Made by a program: the position numbers and the translations under genes. Shown in pieces: positions 53,441 through 64,000 of a stretch of DNA of 64,000 nucleotides. This DNA comes from Xiphias gladius (lineage: Eukaryota > Chordata > Actinopteri > Istiophoriformes > Xiphiidae). The stretch covers positions 18,664,948-18,728,947 of the forward strand of contig NC_053403.1 of NCBI RefSeq assembly GCF_016859285.1. The letters run 5' to 3'. Below the pieces are notes generated by a model, which saw only the letters and a program-made list of their open reading frames with translations, did no database searches and had not been told where the DNA came from. Within the stretch, counting starts at the first letter, position 1, and the number at the start of each line of letters is the position of its first letter.

Positions 53441-53890
53441 GAGGCAGCCTTCCTTGCCCTCCTGTCCCGGTTCTCCTCGTCACCTATTTTGCAGATGCCC
53501 GACTCCAAGCTCCAGTTCATCGTGGAGGTGGACGCCTCTGATGTGGGGGTCGGGGCCGTTCTCTCGCAACGCTCTGCCAAGGACAATAAGGTTCACCCCT
53601 GTGCCTTTTTTCTCCAGGAAACTCTCCGCCGCCGAGCACAGCTACGACGTGGGGAATCGGGAGCTGCTGGCTGTGAAGTTTGCATTGGAGGAGTGGAGGC
53701 ATTGGTTGGAGGAGGCAGAGCAACCACTCCTAGTCTGGACTGACCACAAAAACCTGGAGTACATCCGTGGAGCTAAGAGGCTCAACTCCAGGCAGGCCAG
53801 GTGGGCGTTGTTTTTTAACAGATTTAACTTCACCCTGTCTTATCGCCCTGGAACTCGTAATGTCAAACCAGATGCCCTTTCAAGGCAGTT
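53440..53890 (+). pseudogene. Retrotransposon RNase H remnant
   Basis: [18 protein letters not shown] carries the first catalytic Asp. After a slip at a T run near 53607 the frame continues with [20 protein letters not shown] and [10 protein letters not shown], giving the Glu and Asp of the RNase H site. The PDALSRQF boundary motif ends the domain. Confidence 0.88.
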
Positions 53891-54720
53891 TGAGGCAGGA
53901 GACCGCCCTCAGGATGCAGCTCCCATTTTGCCCCCTGACTGTGTGGTCGCAGCGGTGACCTGGGACATTGAGCAGGAGGTCCAGCACGCCCTTTCGGAGG
54001 CCCAAGTTCCTGATGGCTGTCGTCCTGGTCAGCTCTTTGTTCCAGACCCGCTCCGTTCCCGAGTCCTGCAATGGGGGCACTCCTCTCCTCTTAGCTGTCA
54101 TCCTGGGGTGAGTAGAACATTGAGTTTTATAACTCAACGCTTCTGGTGGCCCTCCCTCAGGGAAGATACCCGGAATTTTGTCTCTGCCTGTTCTGTTTGT
54201 GCCCGCAGCAAGGTCTCCCGACGCCCCCCTACTGGTCTACTCAGGCCTTTGCCGGTTCCACACCGCCCCTGGTCTCATGTGTCCATGGACTTTGTCACTG
54301 GGTTGCCTCCCTCAGAGGGCAAGACGGTCATCCTCACTGTCGTTGACCGGTTCTCCAAGATGGCTCACTTTATTGCCCTGCCTAGGCTGCCCTCCGCCAA
54401 GGAGACAGCGGAGGCAGTCCTGTTTCATGTGTTTCGGCTCCATGGTCTTCCTCAGGATGTTTTGTCTGACGGGGGTCCCCAGTTCGCCTCACGTTTCTGG
54501 AAGGAGTTCTGCAGGCTGCTTGGGGCATCTGTCAGCCTCTCCTCCGGCTTCCATCCCCAAACCAATGGCCAGACGGAGAGGTACAATCAGGAGATGGAGA
54601 CGGCCCTCCGGTGAATCGCCTCCCAAAGTCCATCCAGTTGGTCGCAGCAGCTCCTTTGGGTGGAGTATGCCCATAACTCCCTTCCCGTGGCTTCTACTGG
54701 TCTATCTCCATTCCAGTGTC
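53890..54720 (+). pseudogene. Retrotransposon integrase remnant
   Basis: The N-terminal zinc-binding HHCC region ([11 protein letters not shown] to ACSVCARSK) is followed by the catalytic core with D (SMDFVTGLP), D ([10 protein letters not shown]) and E ([12 protein letters not shown]), so all three acidic residues are present. A TGA at 54612-54614 interrupts the core, and a frameshift follows near 54718. Confidence 0.9.
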
Positions 54721-55272
54721 TACGGGTACCAGCCTCCGCTTTTCCAGGACCTTGAGGGGGAGGTCTCTGTTCCTTCAGCTCACGCCCTGGTGCGCCGATG
54801 TCATCTCACCTGGAGGAAGGCTTGGGCAGCCCTCCTACGCACCAATATTGGATACGAGAGGTCCGCTAATCGTCACCGACTCCTCGCTACCACGTGGGCC
54901 AGAAAGTATGGCTCTCCACTTGAGACCTGCCAGTTCGGGGGGGTCCCAGGTTTTGTGGGCCCTTTCCCGATCTCGGCGATCATCAACCCTGCTGCTGTCC
55001 GCCTTCGTCTTCCTTGGACCATGAGGGTCCATCCCACCTTCCATGTTTCCCGAATCAAGCCTGTCAAGACCAGTCGTTTGGTTCCTCCCTCCGACCCACC
55101 CCCTCCGCCCAGGTTCATTGATGGTGGTCCTGTCTATTCAGTAAAGAAACTGTTGGCTGTTCGTCGCCGGGGCCGTCAGTACCTCGTTGATTGGGAGGGG
55201 TACGGTCCAGAGGAAAGGTCCTGGGTTCCTGCTAATCTAATTTTTACAGATGAAATGTCATGTACAGATTAA
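54720..55272 (+). pseudogene. Integrase C-terminus with chromodomain, broken
   Basis: After one or more frame breaks between 54718 and 54960, the frame reads [13 protein letters not shown] and ends in a chromodomain ([20 protein letters not shown], then [15 protein letters not shown], about 55134-55241). Chromodomains guide chromovirus integration to particular chromatin. The stop is at 55270. Confidence 0.85.
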
Positions 55273-56079
55273 ACTTTGCCATTATCTCTGTACGAAGGCA
55301 CTCACTTGCATTAAACTCTGAATGAAAACCCTCAAGTCACTGTAAAATGGGAGTGATTTGCAGTATGAGAAAAGCATTTTCCTTGAACTTTTGCCCGAGA
55401 AATAAAGACCAACTCAACTGGACTGTATACACATGTATATTGCACAGGGGCACATACACTGGATGTGTCTTTAGATTTGAAAAAAGCCCACTCGTGCATA
55501 ATGTTGCTTCTCATATAACCATACCATATATATTTTTTTTTTTTTTTTTTTGTGACATCCCCTCCCTGCATGTGAGACCTATGTTGTGGCAGTAAAGGGT
55601 GTAGAATACGAGTATTCGGTCCAAGCATTGTGGCAGAAATAAGTGATAAATCACGGTGCATGTGATGCTGTGCGTTTGCTGAATTGTCCGATGTAATGCT
55701 GAAGCAATGAGTGCCATCACTGGCTCCTCATTGTAATGTCACCTCCGAAAAAGGCAGAGTGCAAGAGAAACATAGGAGAAAGGGAAAAGACAGTAGTGGA
55801 AATGAGCAGCTATCAAGCATGGGAGGAAGATGTAATTTAGGGTTGGACTAAGTGCCTTGACTATTAGATAATGGTGGTAATATGAGACCTAGGGCTGTCT
55901 TTTTGAGGTAAGTTAAAGGAGCTAAAGAAGTTTTGTGTGGTTTCAGACTGTCAGATGTCATAGCTAGTGCACTCTGCTATAGCTAGCTCATCAGAACCTA
56001 CCTGGAATGTGTTATATGTATGGAATTAACTACCTATTATGTTTCAGAAGTGGGACAAGCTGAAAACACGACATTTATA

Positions 56080-56545
56080 AATGATCACTTTATCTAGTTG
56101 ATATAGCTAATATGTTAGCAAACAGTCACCTATTTATGCATTCAGCAAACATGGGGGAACATTAGCATTAATTTGGAGTTATGTTTATGGTTTACTGATG
56201 CCTGCATGTCCAACATGCACTCTCCTCTTATTCTGTTTTGGTCTCCATGCACAAACCCGTGACAAAAATATCTGGCTCTTTAGCCATTACCTAGATGCTA
56301 ACTTTTTCTGTCTGTTTAGTACTTAGCAGGTAGATTAGAATGGTCTAACAGAGCTTTTTAGCTGAAAAGAGTTGCATGTGGCTGCTGGAAACCAGGTGGA
56401 TGAGAGTGGTGAGAGTAATTCAAAAATAAAGTTGCAGGCTGTGAAATGAAAACAATAGGCTGATAGATGCTAAAAAGGTGGATAGAGCTGAGGGGAACTT
56501 CAAATTCGGGTGATAATTATCTGTTGGTTCATCACTAATAACCCC
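56080..56545. repeat. Dispersed fish repeat, copy 2
   Basis: It matches copy 1 (28768-29238) and copy 3 (61852-62168) in order and direction, with blocks such as GGAGTTATGTTT, CACTCTCC, TTCTGTCTGTTTAGTACT, GCATGTGGCTGCTGGAAACC and GAGCTGAGGGGAACT. Non-coding. Confidence 0.65.
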
Positions 56546-56897
56546 CTTTACATTACTTGTAATCATTTTTGTTCATTATTAAAATAGAACAGCTTTTAAT
56601 TTCCTGTACACCTACACAGGTGTCTCCACTTTTCAGTTGGTTAGGCCTCTGCTTAGATTGAAACTGGGTGGAGCTATTCTGGTAATTATGTGAAGTTACC
56701 AAAATCCAAGTACAAATAAAAATAGCAAAGATAATTTGTCCCACTCTAACAAGGGCAAGAACATTAACAGGAGATTAAGGGAGATCAATCAATGTCACCC
56801 TCTGTGTGGGTGTACAAAGGCTGTGAAGGGCCTTCAACTTAAGTTTTCAATTGTCTTTGTGTAAAATTTCTTTCTTTGGCAACTCCTTGTGCTAACA

Positions 56898-57186
56898 GGC
56901 CTTTTTCAAATGAGACATTTTATTGTATTACTGATAAGTTAAAGTTCACTCATTATTGTAGTAATACAATAACTAAATTAATGTTAATGTATTATTAATA
57001 ACGTTAAAGATGGGTCTGTTTTATTCAAGGGTCCCAGTAAGCCATGACAGTATCAGAATCAACCAGTATGAACAATATCCGGAGCCTGAAATTGAAGCAC
57101 CTAAATGGACTTTAGCTATCATTAATTTTATTATTAACACTTCTGCTTTACCTTGACAAGTCAAAATGTCTTCTGTGAAAAAGGCC
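56898..57186. mobile_element. MITE, copy B (both ends present)
   Basis: GGCCTTTTTCAAATGAGACA at 56898 is mirrored by TGTCTTCTGTGAAAAAGGCC ending at 57186, giving ~20-bp imperfect inverted ends and a 289-bp non-coding interior related to copy A at 41419-41649. Confidence 0.7.
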
Positions 57187-59451
57187 TCAATTAAGGCAGA
57201 TAACTTTAAACCATGTTATTGGATACAGTGACTTCTACATTCTGCAAATCTATTCTGCAAGTGAAACGTTCACGGATATATTCCTTACATCTCCTTCTGA
57301 CACTGTATTTCTGACTACTTCATCATGTTCTAATTTTCTAGGCATGTTTGCCCTGGTCAGCCTTGAAAAAGGAGAGGAAGCTGAGTGGCTGTATAAATTA
57401 CAGGCCTCCAGGTGAAAGAGAGAGACAGAATGAGAGAATAGGGAGTAGAGAGAGAGAAAGAAAGGAAGCAGATGCAGAGCAAGACTGGCTGTCTGACAGA
57501 GCATGATAAGAGACAACGAACAGGATCATGTATTTATCTAGGCAGACCTGGAGTTGTAATGATGAATATTGACACATGGGAGTTATTGCTCTGTCAAACA
57601 AATGAGGTTTTTTTTTTTAACTTGTGTTTACTGCTTTATATTTTCATAGTAACAGATATCTCATACTCTCTTTTATTATGACATCAGTGATCTGTTACTT
57701 GACTTATCACACAGTACATATGCATTGGTGAATGCCTGAACTGATCGATGTCTCAGGTTGTAAAGAAATGGCGTACACAGCCATGTAAAAAAAATGAAGA
57801 GTACTTTAATGAACTTTTGCACAAAATAGTTTGAGAACAAAAGCTATTCTGTTCTTGAGGATTTTGATTTTGTCCCTGCACAATGCTGTTTGTAATGAAA
57901 TGTAATAAAGTATTTAGCAAACACTTGTTGCTAGAGGCATCAAGAGCAAAGTGGACCTCCACAGGTCAGAGCTGCAGCTTGATCTGTAATACCTGTATGT
58001 CCAAATCTGACCCTGAACATACCAGAAAACTAGATGCATGTCGATGCTCAAACAGGCTCACTGATGCTATATTGTTTAATTCGAAAAACACCTGGAGCAA
58101 TTTCTTCACTGAGCGCTCCAAAGCTCAGCGGTATTTAAAATCCAACACACCTTTGATTGACATGCAGGATGCATTTTCTCAAAGGCTCTGAACCGATAGC
58201 AACAATGCATACTTAAAAACCTCGGAGAAAAGCTGCAAATTAAAGATTGAGTTTGAAAAAGAAACACACACACACTCACTCACTTCTTTCCCAATTACTC
58301 TCAAGTCACCCTCTTTTGCTGCCTTTCTGAGTTTCTGTTTGCTTTAAACAGAAATTTCCCTCCAGTCACACATGTAGCTCCACACTGTAGCAACCGATGG
58401 CCTGGTGATCAATGTAACCTTAATTCGAAAGCATGGATTATAATAGAAGCATTACCGTCCATTGATCAGAGCTCAGATGGCCAGTTGCAGTACCAATGGA
58501 GAATCTATAGAAACATCACTTGTAATGACAAAGACCTGCAGACCCCCTCTTAGCCACAGGGGGATTTAAATGTCAAGAACATGCTTGATGTGAGGGGAGA
58601 GATGACTGGGTTTTATACTTAGTTTGTTAATGGTCTTATGTTAGTGTTTTTTTAAACACATTTTTATTAAAAATTGCAGATCAATACATCCTCTTGCATT
58701 TATTTCTTTTGATTTCTGTTATGACTGACTGGCATTCTATATTTTAGACAATTACAGTACATTTGACTTTTGACTGAAGGAACTGCAAGGTTCGAAAGCA
58801 TGGTCCTGTAATTTAACAGGGGTCATGTCAAAGTGTGCTTGAAAGAAACATAAATAATGGATGAATGAATCTTCATGACAGAGAAGACTTTTAATACATT
58901 TAAACCCCATATATATATTTAAAGGCTGGATATTATCCAAAAACGCATCCAGACACAGACAGCAGACATGTATATGGTTCTATTACTATTTGGGATTTCT
59001 GCATGTACGGCTATGTTTAGACACATTGATTGGTGTATGTGGTCCTCATGTACAGTCCACATAGTCATAAATTTTAGGCTGCAGACAGAACCTCGTACCC
59101 ACGTGGATGCAAAAAGTGTAATTTATTGTATATAGTGCAGTTTTAAATTATTTTTTATCTGTTGCTTTTTATTTTAGGCCTCTTAAAGCCATCTCACAAA
59201 GCTAATAAAATGTCACTTTTTCATTCTTTTGACTGTTTATAATGCACTTGGCTTTGCACAGCACGTGGTGCTCAACGATGACATAGAGATGTGATCACCT
59301 AGAATCTTACTTGTTTAATCCACAGTGTAGTGCGACCAGCGCCTGTTCTGTACTTTTAAAGTATCATTCCACGAGACAAAACAATATGGGAGTATAGATC
59401 AAATTAAATTTTTTTGCAAGAAATAAAGTCTGATTCTGTGTCAGCACTGAG

Positions 59452-59805
59452 TGTCAAGTAATTAAACTTAAGTACTACTTACACTAAGTACAGTTTTGAG
59501 GTTCTTCACTTGCATCTTTAAATGTTATTTTATATTTTACTATATTTTAGAGGTTTTTCTGTGCTGTACTTTTTACTCCACAACATGTATTTCTATTTGT
59601 TACAAGTTATTTTGCAGGTTTAGATTTTAGATCTAAAAAGCACTTGAGCAACAAATTAAATATGATGCAATTTTTACTTTTGACACATTTTGCAGATATT
59701 ACTTATGCACTTTTTGAATACAGGACTTTTTTATTTGTAACACAGTATTTTTACACTGTGGTATTAATACTTTAACATGAGTAAAGAATACTTCTTCCAT
59801 CACTG
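59452..59805. mobile_element. MITE-like dispersed repeat, right half
   Basis: It contains the blocks TTTTTACTCCACAACAT and TTTAACATGAGTAAAGAATA and ends ACTTCTTCCATCACTG. The end is the inverse of the start of the fragment at 61721 (CAGTGGTGGAAGAAGTTTTC). Confidence 0.6.
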
Positions 59806-61720
59806 CTTACAACTGTCTACTGTGTCAACATGTGATTGTGGTTAGGGCTAGGGTTAGTTCATAAGGCTGAATACCCTGTAAAGATCCCCAAATAATTAGT
59901 GTTGTTAATGTAATTATTTTTGTTTTTTTATATGTAGTATTCTCTATTTTGCACACAAATGTACAACACAGGCATGTATAATTACCATTACCCCAGCAAG
60001 AAAACAAGCATCTTTTCCCTGTAATGTCCTGTATCCAAACAGAGATAACAGACCGTTTGGTCAGTAATCAGATTAATGAAACAATCAGCAATCAACAATC
60101 ATTAACTGCCTGAGCCTGAGAACAGGTTTTTCGGGGAAGAAAAAAGGTTGAGGAAGCAACAATAAATAGAGCCAATCATCTTTATCGGTGAGCAGCACAT
60201 TGCTCATCCACACCCTCTGCAGCCAGTCATCCAAACCCTAATTAACTCTCTGGAATGGGCTGTTTTTTTGGCCTTAATGTTCCTCCCCAGTATTCACAGT
60301 GCTGGAGATTATCTTTATCGTTTTTGTGTTGGGTCATGATTATCTGGGTGTACTGCAGGGCTAGGAAAAGCATGCCTGGGGCGATAATATTTCCACTCTG
60401 CTTGCACTTCTATTGACTAGGCTGTGGCTGACAACACCTATCTGAGAGTCAGTCACAGAGAGGCATGACTCTATAAAGCTCTCAGGGAGAGAGAGAGGAT
60501 CAACTTTTGTCAAATAAAACCTACCTCTTAAATTTTATGGGATAAATTACCAAAAGATGTCCAGGATGCTTCAGAGTGGCTAAGAAGGAAACACATAGAA
60601 AGACATATGACCCCAGAACGGTGTGCTGTTTGTCTGTTTCTCTGCACTTGAGCCCTGCTGATGTACAGCATTGTTGTCGTTTCCATTTCTTTAAAGACAC
60701 TATTTCTCCTTCCTCCTCCCTCTACATCCTCCTCTTGTGAAGCTTGAAGTAATAGCAGAGCTGTGTGAAACTACGCTAGCTCTTTCATCCCCCTGTGGGG
60801 CATGTGGTCTGTTTGAGCTGTGTAGCTGTGAGAACACACATCCCGGGCCCCAGTGTGAAACTTCACCCACTAATACACAGCAATGGCATTGTACAACAGA
60901 GCATTTGCATTTTCCACAGCTTATACTAAATATGGCTCCCTTAAGCAGCTGGAGGTAGCTGCTGGAGACAAGAGAAAATGAGACAGAGCGATGGGAGAGG
61001 TGGAGGGCAGGGTTGCGGAAGGTGACACAGGGACACACAGGGCTTATGGGAATGAGGAGTATGACAGGGAGTTCGGCTCAGGCGGCTAAAGGGGTGAATA
61101 GTGTTGTCATGTTTCACAACAGCTCGGGGGGTAAAGGCTAATTTGATGCCCAGGGGGGAAGGGGAGAGAGAGGAAATGCAATGAGGCTAATTTGGACTGA
61201 TAGGGGGGGGGGGTGAGCTGAACAGTAGATTGACTCAAACAGTCAGGTTCACTCATTCAGCTTATTCCCATGGAGGACTAATGTATAAGAAAGGCAGAGT
61301 GGGACAAAGTTGTTGGGATAGAGAGTGATATAAAAGAGAGGGAAGAAAGAAGAAGAGAAATTAGAGCCTGGCACATAAGCAGGAGTGTTACATCATGGAA
61401 CTGTAAAAGATTGGATCAGGTGGAAGTTTGTCTCCTCCAGGACTGAATGTAAAACCTCTTTGCCGCTTTTACAGTCTAGAAAAACACTCCATCTGATAAC
61501 TCAGAGAGTTTATTATCCCACAGTCCTCCAGTGGCATCCTCAGGTCAAGCAACAGCCTGCACCTCTGAACCCACAGGATTAAGCTCTGCACAACGGGGGA
61601 TTGTGCTGCTGGCCCCCCCCTTTCTTTTTTTAGCCAGGTATTTTTATCGTCATTAGTATGTAGCCTGCTACTTCTTGGCTTTACCTTTAATTTACATTCC
61701 TTTTTAGGTTTACCTGCACA

Positions 61721-61850
61721 CAGTGGTGGAAGAAGTTTTCAGATCTTTTACATTAGTAAAAGAACCATTACTTAAGTAAAACATCTAAAAATACTCCATA
61801 ACAAGTAGAAACACTTACAAGTAAAAGCATTCCAAATCCTACTTAAACCT
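61721..61850. mobile_element. MITE-like dispersed repeat, left half
   Basis: It begins CAGTGGTGGAAGAAGTTTTC, continues with AAAATACTCCATAACAAGTA and CAAATCCTACTTAA, and runs directly into another repeat. It belongs to the same family as 59452-59805, showing the opposite end. Confidence 0.6.
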
Positions 61851-61851
61851 G

Positions 61852-62168
61852 CAATAACAGATTTTTTTTGGCCATTTGAGGGCTGCAGAAACAAGTTTTG
61901 AAGACATCATTGACATATCATCACCTTTTAAGCTTATATGGCAAACACAGTTGCTTATTTACACACCCACTGATTAAGGAGCAACATTAGTATTCATTCG
62001 GAGTTGTGTTTCTGGCCTCCTGGTGAATCCAGGTGAATCTTTTCGCTATGTCTCTGGCCTCTGCCAACTCCTGAAGGACATATCTGCTAAATGCTCTGCC
62101 ATGTTCACCAGCTAGTCGTTAACTTTGGGGCTGAGCAGGTAGTGCACAGTGGGTTTTTAGAGCATTTA
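61852..62168. repeat. Dispersed fish repeat, copy 3 (truncated)
   Basis: It carries the left half of the family seen at 28768 and 56080 (GGAGTTGTGTTTCTGGCC, AATGCTCTGCCATGTTCACC, GGTAGTGCACAGTGGGTTTT) and stops near 62168. Confidence 0.6.
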
Positions 62169-62511
62169 CACTGAAAACACCTCCCTGCTGCATCTGAAAA
62201 CAACACAATGTTTTATAAATGATACGGGAGGTTAGAATTCCTTTTTTCTTTTTTTCCCTTTTCTTAAAGATCTTGGACTGGTTTCATAGAGATACAAGGA
62301 TGGGATTAAGTTGTATTGATAAGAAGTCACTATGATGTCCTTAAATCTCAAAAACACAATCTGTGAGGTGTGTGTGGAGCAGTTGCTTGGGCTGCTTAAA
62401 ATGAGGTCATGAGAATCAGGTGAGCACTGCAGCTAAGTGAGAGGCCACATGTGGAGATGCCAGCTTTATACACCCCTGGACTTTTTAAGAGAACAATTTT
62501 GTTAATTTTTT

Positions 62512-62802
62512 TGTCAGAATCCAACCTAAACTGAACAAGACGACAAAGCTGGGGCATGCCACTGACAGGGATGAAGACCAGTGTGGTCGAGGCGTTCGCT
62601 GAGGAAACTGTGAATAGACTCGCAGGCTGCTGCCCAGCTAAAAGACTTGCAGGTGAGCTAACCACACCATTGTTTCTCTTCTTCAAAATTTTCAAAACCA
62701 ATCCTGCTATGTATTTTTCGTTCCATGTTTCCCTTTATACACATCCCAGGTTAGGACTAGTATTAACGACCACTCACCCCTAGACCTGACTAGTCCGTAA
62801 CA
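62512..62802 (+). repeat. Candidate 5' LTR of a second LTR retroelement
   Basis: The stretch starts TGTCAGAATCC and ends GTCCGTAACA, four bases before a primer-binding-site-like sequence. The right boundary is supported by the PBS; the left boundary is a guess from the TG start. The other LTR is outside the window. Confidence 0.4.
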
Positions 62803-62806
62803 TAAT

Positions 62807-62824
62807 TGGTTGCTCGTCTGGGAT
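62807..62824 (+). other. Candidate primer-binding site, tRNA-Pro type
   Basis: TGGTTGCTCGTCTGGGAT agrees at about 15 of 18 positions with the complement of the tRNA-Pro 3' end as I recall it. Its position just after a CA-ended LTR fits a primer-binding site. Confidence 0.45.
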
Positions 62825-63513
62825 CTATTTAAAAATTAATGACTAACGTTATTGAGGTTCAATAGAAACGCCTAAGCGATTAGTTTTTTAGTGAGTGTGT
62901 ACTGAGTTACATCCAAGAATTCTGTTTGTGAGAAGAGGCACAACTGAGTTGTGTTCAGCTTGGGAAGAGCTATGTGTCACTAGGTTTAGGGATAGGCATG
63001 GGTACATGGCTACGGGCAGAGTAGCTGCACTGTGCTAACTTCTCACCCCAACAGATGGTTGTGTATGTATGTAAAACTAAGCTAGCTAGAAGCGAAGTTA
63101 TTATATATATTTTTGTGTGTGTGTGTGTGTTTTGAGGTTAAAACTGGGGATGATAGCAATTTTGGTTTGGCTGGTTAGCTGATAGCCACTTAGCTAGGTG
63201 TGGCTAATGTTTGTCTTGTAGGTGCTGCAAAGAGAGTATTGAGTTGTGGTTTGTTTGCAAGTAGCATTATCAGGAGCTTTGTGACTGTTATATGTGTATC
63301 GGTTCGTGGCCTGCTTGCAAGTATCATTGTCGAACACTGTATGGGACCCAGGTTGGTATCGGTCTGGGAAAATGGACATATAAACTTCCTCTTGTTTAGC
63401 AGATTATAACTTTTGTTGGTAAGGCTATTGGGTAATAATTACCTTAGAGATAATTTTTGTGAGGGTTTTGTCCCCATTGTTTAGCCTACTTTGAATAGTT
63501 ACTGATAATAACC

Positions 63514-63711
63514 ATGGTAAATTTTAAGGTAGAGTTCTGTGGGTTCTGTGAAAGAGATTTTAGGTACAGTGAGTTGCGTAAGGTTAGAAAGGAGGATTTG
63601 GTTGCACGAGCTCAACATTTTGGGGTACATATGGATTGTGAGACTAAAAAGCTAGTGATTGTGGAGACCCTCATCTTTGTTGGGATTTGGCTGGTACTCG
63701 GGTTTGTTTGA
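63514..63711 (+). pseudogene. Gag-like N-terminal fragment of an LTR element
   Basis: This 65-codon ORF begins 690 nt after the PBS. The segment LRKVRKEDLVARAQHFGV has the helix-helix pattern of the SAP-like N-terminal region found in gag proteins of many fish LTR elements. The ORF then ends in a hydrophobic stretch and a stop, far short of a full gag. The family is recognised by pattern only. Confidence 0.4.
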
Positions 63712-63810
63712 CAACTGTTTTGAGTGTGAAGCCCTTTGTGGTCCCAGTGACCATGGCTTTGGAGAGAACATCCTGAGGTGTTTATGGCATGTGCGGTGAC
63801 ACATACTCAG

Positions 63811-64000
63811 GCCCATGCTGTCAAAAAAAGGACATTCCAGCAAGTACAATGAATTGTCTGGGGGCTTGGCGGATACCTTTTTCACTAGGCTAGGTGAGGT
63901 GTCCCCTTGTTCCCAGTTTTCTCGCAAAGCCCTTATATCAGAGCAGGAAAAGGATCCTTCTGTAGCTCCATTTAGACAGATGGCGTTAGTGGTGAGGACC
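63811..64000 (+). pseudogene. Open frame resembling a pol linker of an LTR element (partial at window end)
   Basis: From an ATG at 63814 the frame is open to the window edge. It contains FSRKALISEQEKDPSVAPF, like the 'RxxLxxEQ..DPSL' linker found in pol of fish gypsy-type elements. Lying only ~100 bp after the gag-like stop, it suggests a large internal deletion. The evidence is weak. Confidence 0.3.

Larger units (their letters stand above)
50718..55272 (+). mobile_element. Decayed chromodomain Ty3/gypsy retrotransposon, sushi-like
   Basis: The order is LTR-like sequence, gag with zinc knuckle, protease, reverse transcriptase, RNase H, integrase, chromodomain: the gene order of Ty3/gypsy chromoviruses. 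The wording of the RT/RNase H/integrase fragments is close to the vertebrate sushi (V-clade) group, whose relatives gave rise to mammalian PEG10 and RTL genes. At least eight frame breaks plus in-frame stops at 53299 and 54612 show it is dead. No 3' LTR is visible. The GC content is higher than in the flanks. Confidence 0.9.
55273..62511. other. Intergenic region right of the gypsy element
   Basis: No coding exon was recognised. It contains a dispersed repeat copy (56080-56545), a complete MITE (56898-57186), two ends of another dispersed repeat (59452-59805 and 61721-61850) and a truncated repeat copy (61852-62168). The stretch 60030-60310 is complex, AT-motif-rich sequence that may be conserved. 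Confidence 0.6.

Noticed and set aside
53063..55118. Minus-strand ORFs across the gypsy element
   Set aside because: They are antisense shadows of GC-rich pol sequence. The plus-strand frames carry the domain motifs.
62556..62783. 75-codon ORF inside the candidate LTR as a host gene exon (GT donor at about 62652)
   Set aside because: No partner exon or known protein similarity was seen, and it falls within the region bounded by the LTR-like start and the PBS.

Overview
This window is vertebrate nuclear DNA, most likely from a ray-finned (percomorph-type) fish. It holds two intron-rich housekeeping genes whose exons match human orthologues closely. The repeats are typical of fish: many CA/GT microsatellites, degenerate Tc1 transposons, a sushi-type Ty3/gypsy element, a tRNA-derived SINE and several MITE-like families. 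There are no bacterial operons, CRISPR arrays or rRNA genes.

Layout. (1) 1203-1313, minus strand: a candidate first coding exon encoding a signal peptide. It is tentatively ism2 (isthmin 2), because ISM2 is the neighbour just downstream of SPTLC2 on the same strand in human; the rest of that gene would lie to the left of the window. (2) 4829-21276, minus: a complete 12-exon sptlc2, the catalytic subunit of serine palmitoyltransferase. The spliced CDS is 1695 nt (564 aa), and every exon phase is consistent. Its introns hold a SINE, an internally deleted Tc1 element, an interstitial telomere-like repeat and a perfect palindrome. (3) 21.4-33.0 kb: intergenic, with a decayed Tc1 element, a 1.09-kb element bounded by inverted repeats and two more repeats. 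The alkbh1 and slirp genes that sit between these neighbours in human are not recognisable here. (4) 33040-40581, minus: a complete 14-exon snw1 (SKIP), with a spliced CDS of 1608 nt (535 aa) and an exact NRF1-type palindrome just upstream of the start codon. (5) 40.6-50.7 kb: gene-poor, with microsatellites, MITEs and stretches that look like possible conserved non-coding DNA. (6) 50.7-55.3 kb, plus: a heavily broken chromodomain Ty3/gypsy (sushi-like) retrotransposon with gag, protease, RT, RNase H, integrase and chromodomain. (7) 55.3-62.5 kb: intergenic, with further copies of dispersed repeats. (8) 62.5-64.0 kb, plus: the left end of a second LTR element (LTR, primer-binding site, start of a gag-like frame) that runs out of the window.

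The two complete genes are functionally unrelated. SPTLC2 makes sphingoid base in the ER and SNW1 acts in the spliceosome and in transcription. They are linked by conserved synteny, not by a shared pathway. I found no convincing new biological system. The most useful leads are the local loss or relocation of alkbh1-slirp, the inverted-repeat element at 25.9-27.0 kb carrying CRE and E-box motifs in its arms, an unusual splice donor in sptlc2, and the deleted LTR element at the right edge. All exon boundaries were worked out by eye from splice signals, reading phase and recalled human proteins. No alignment or search was run.
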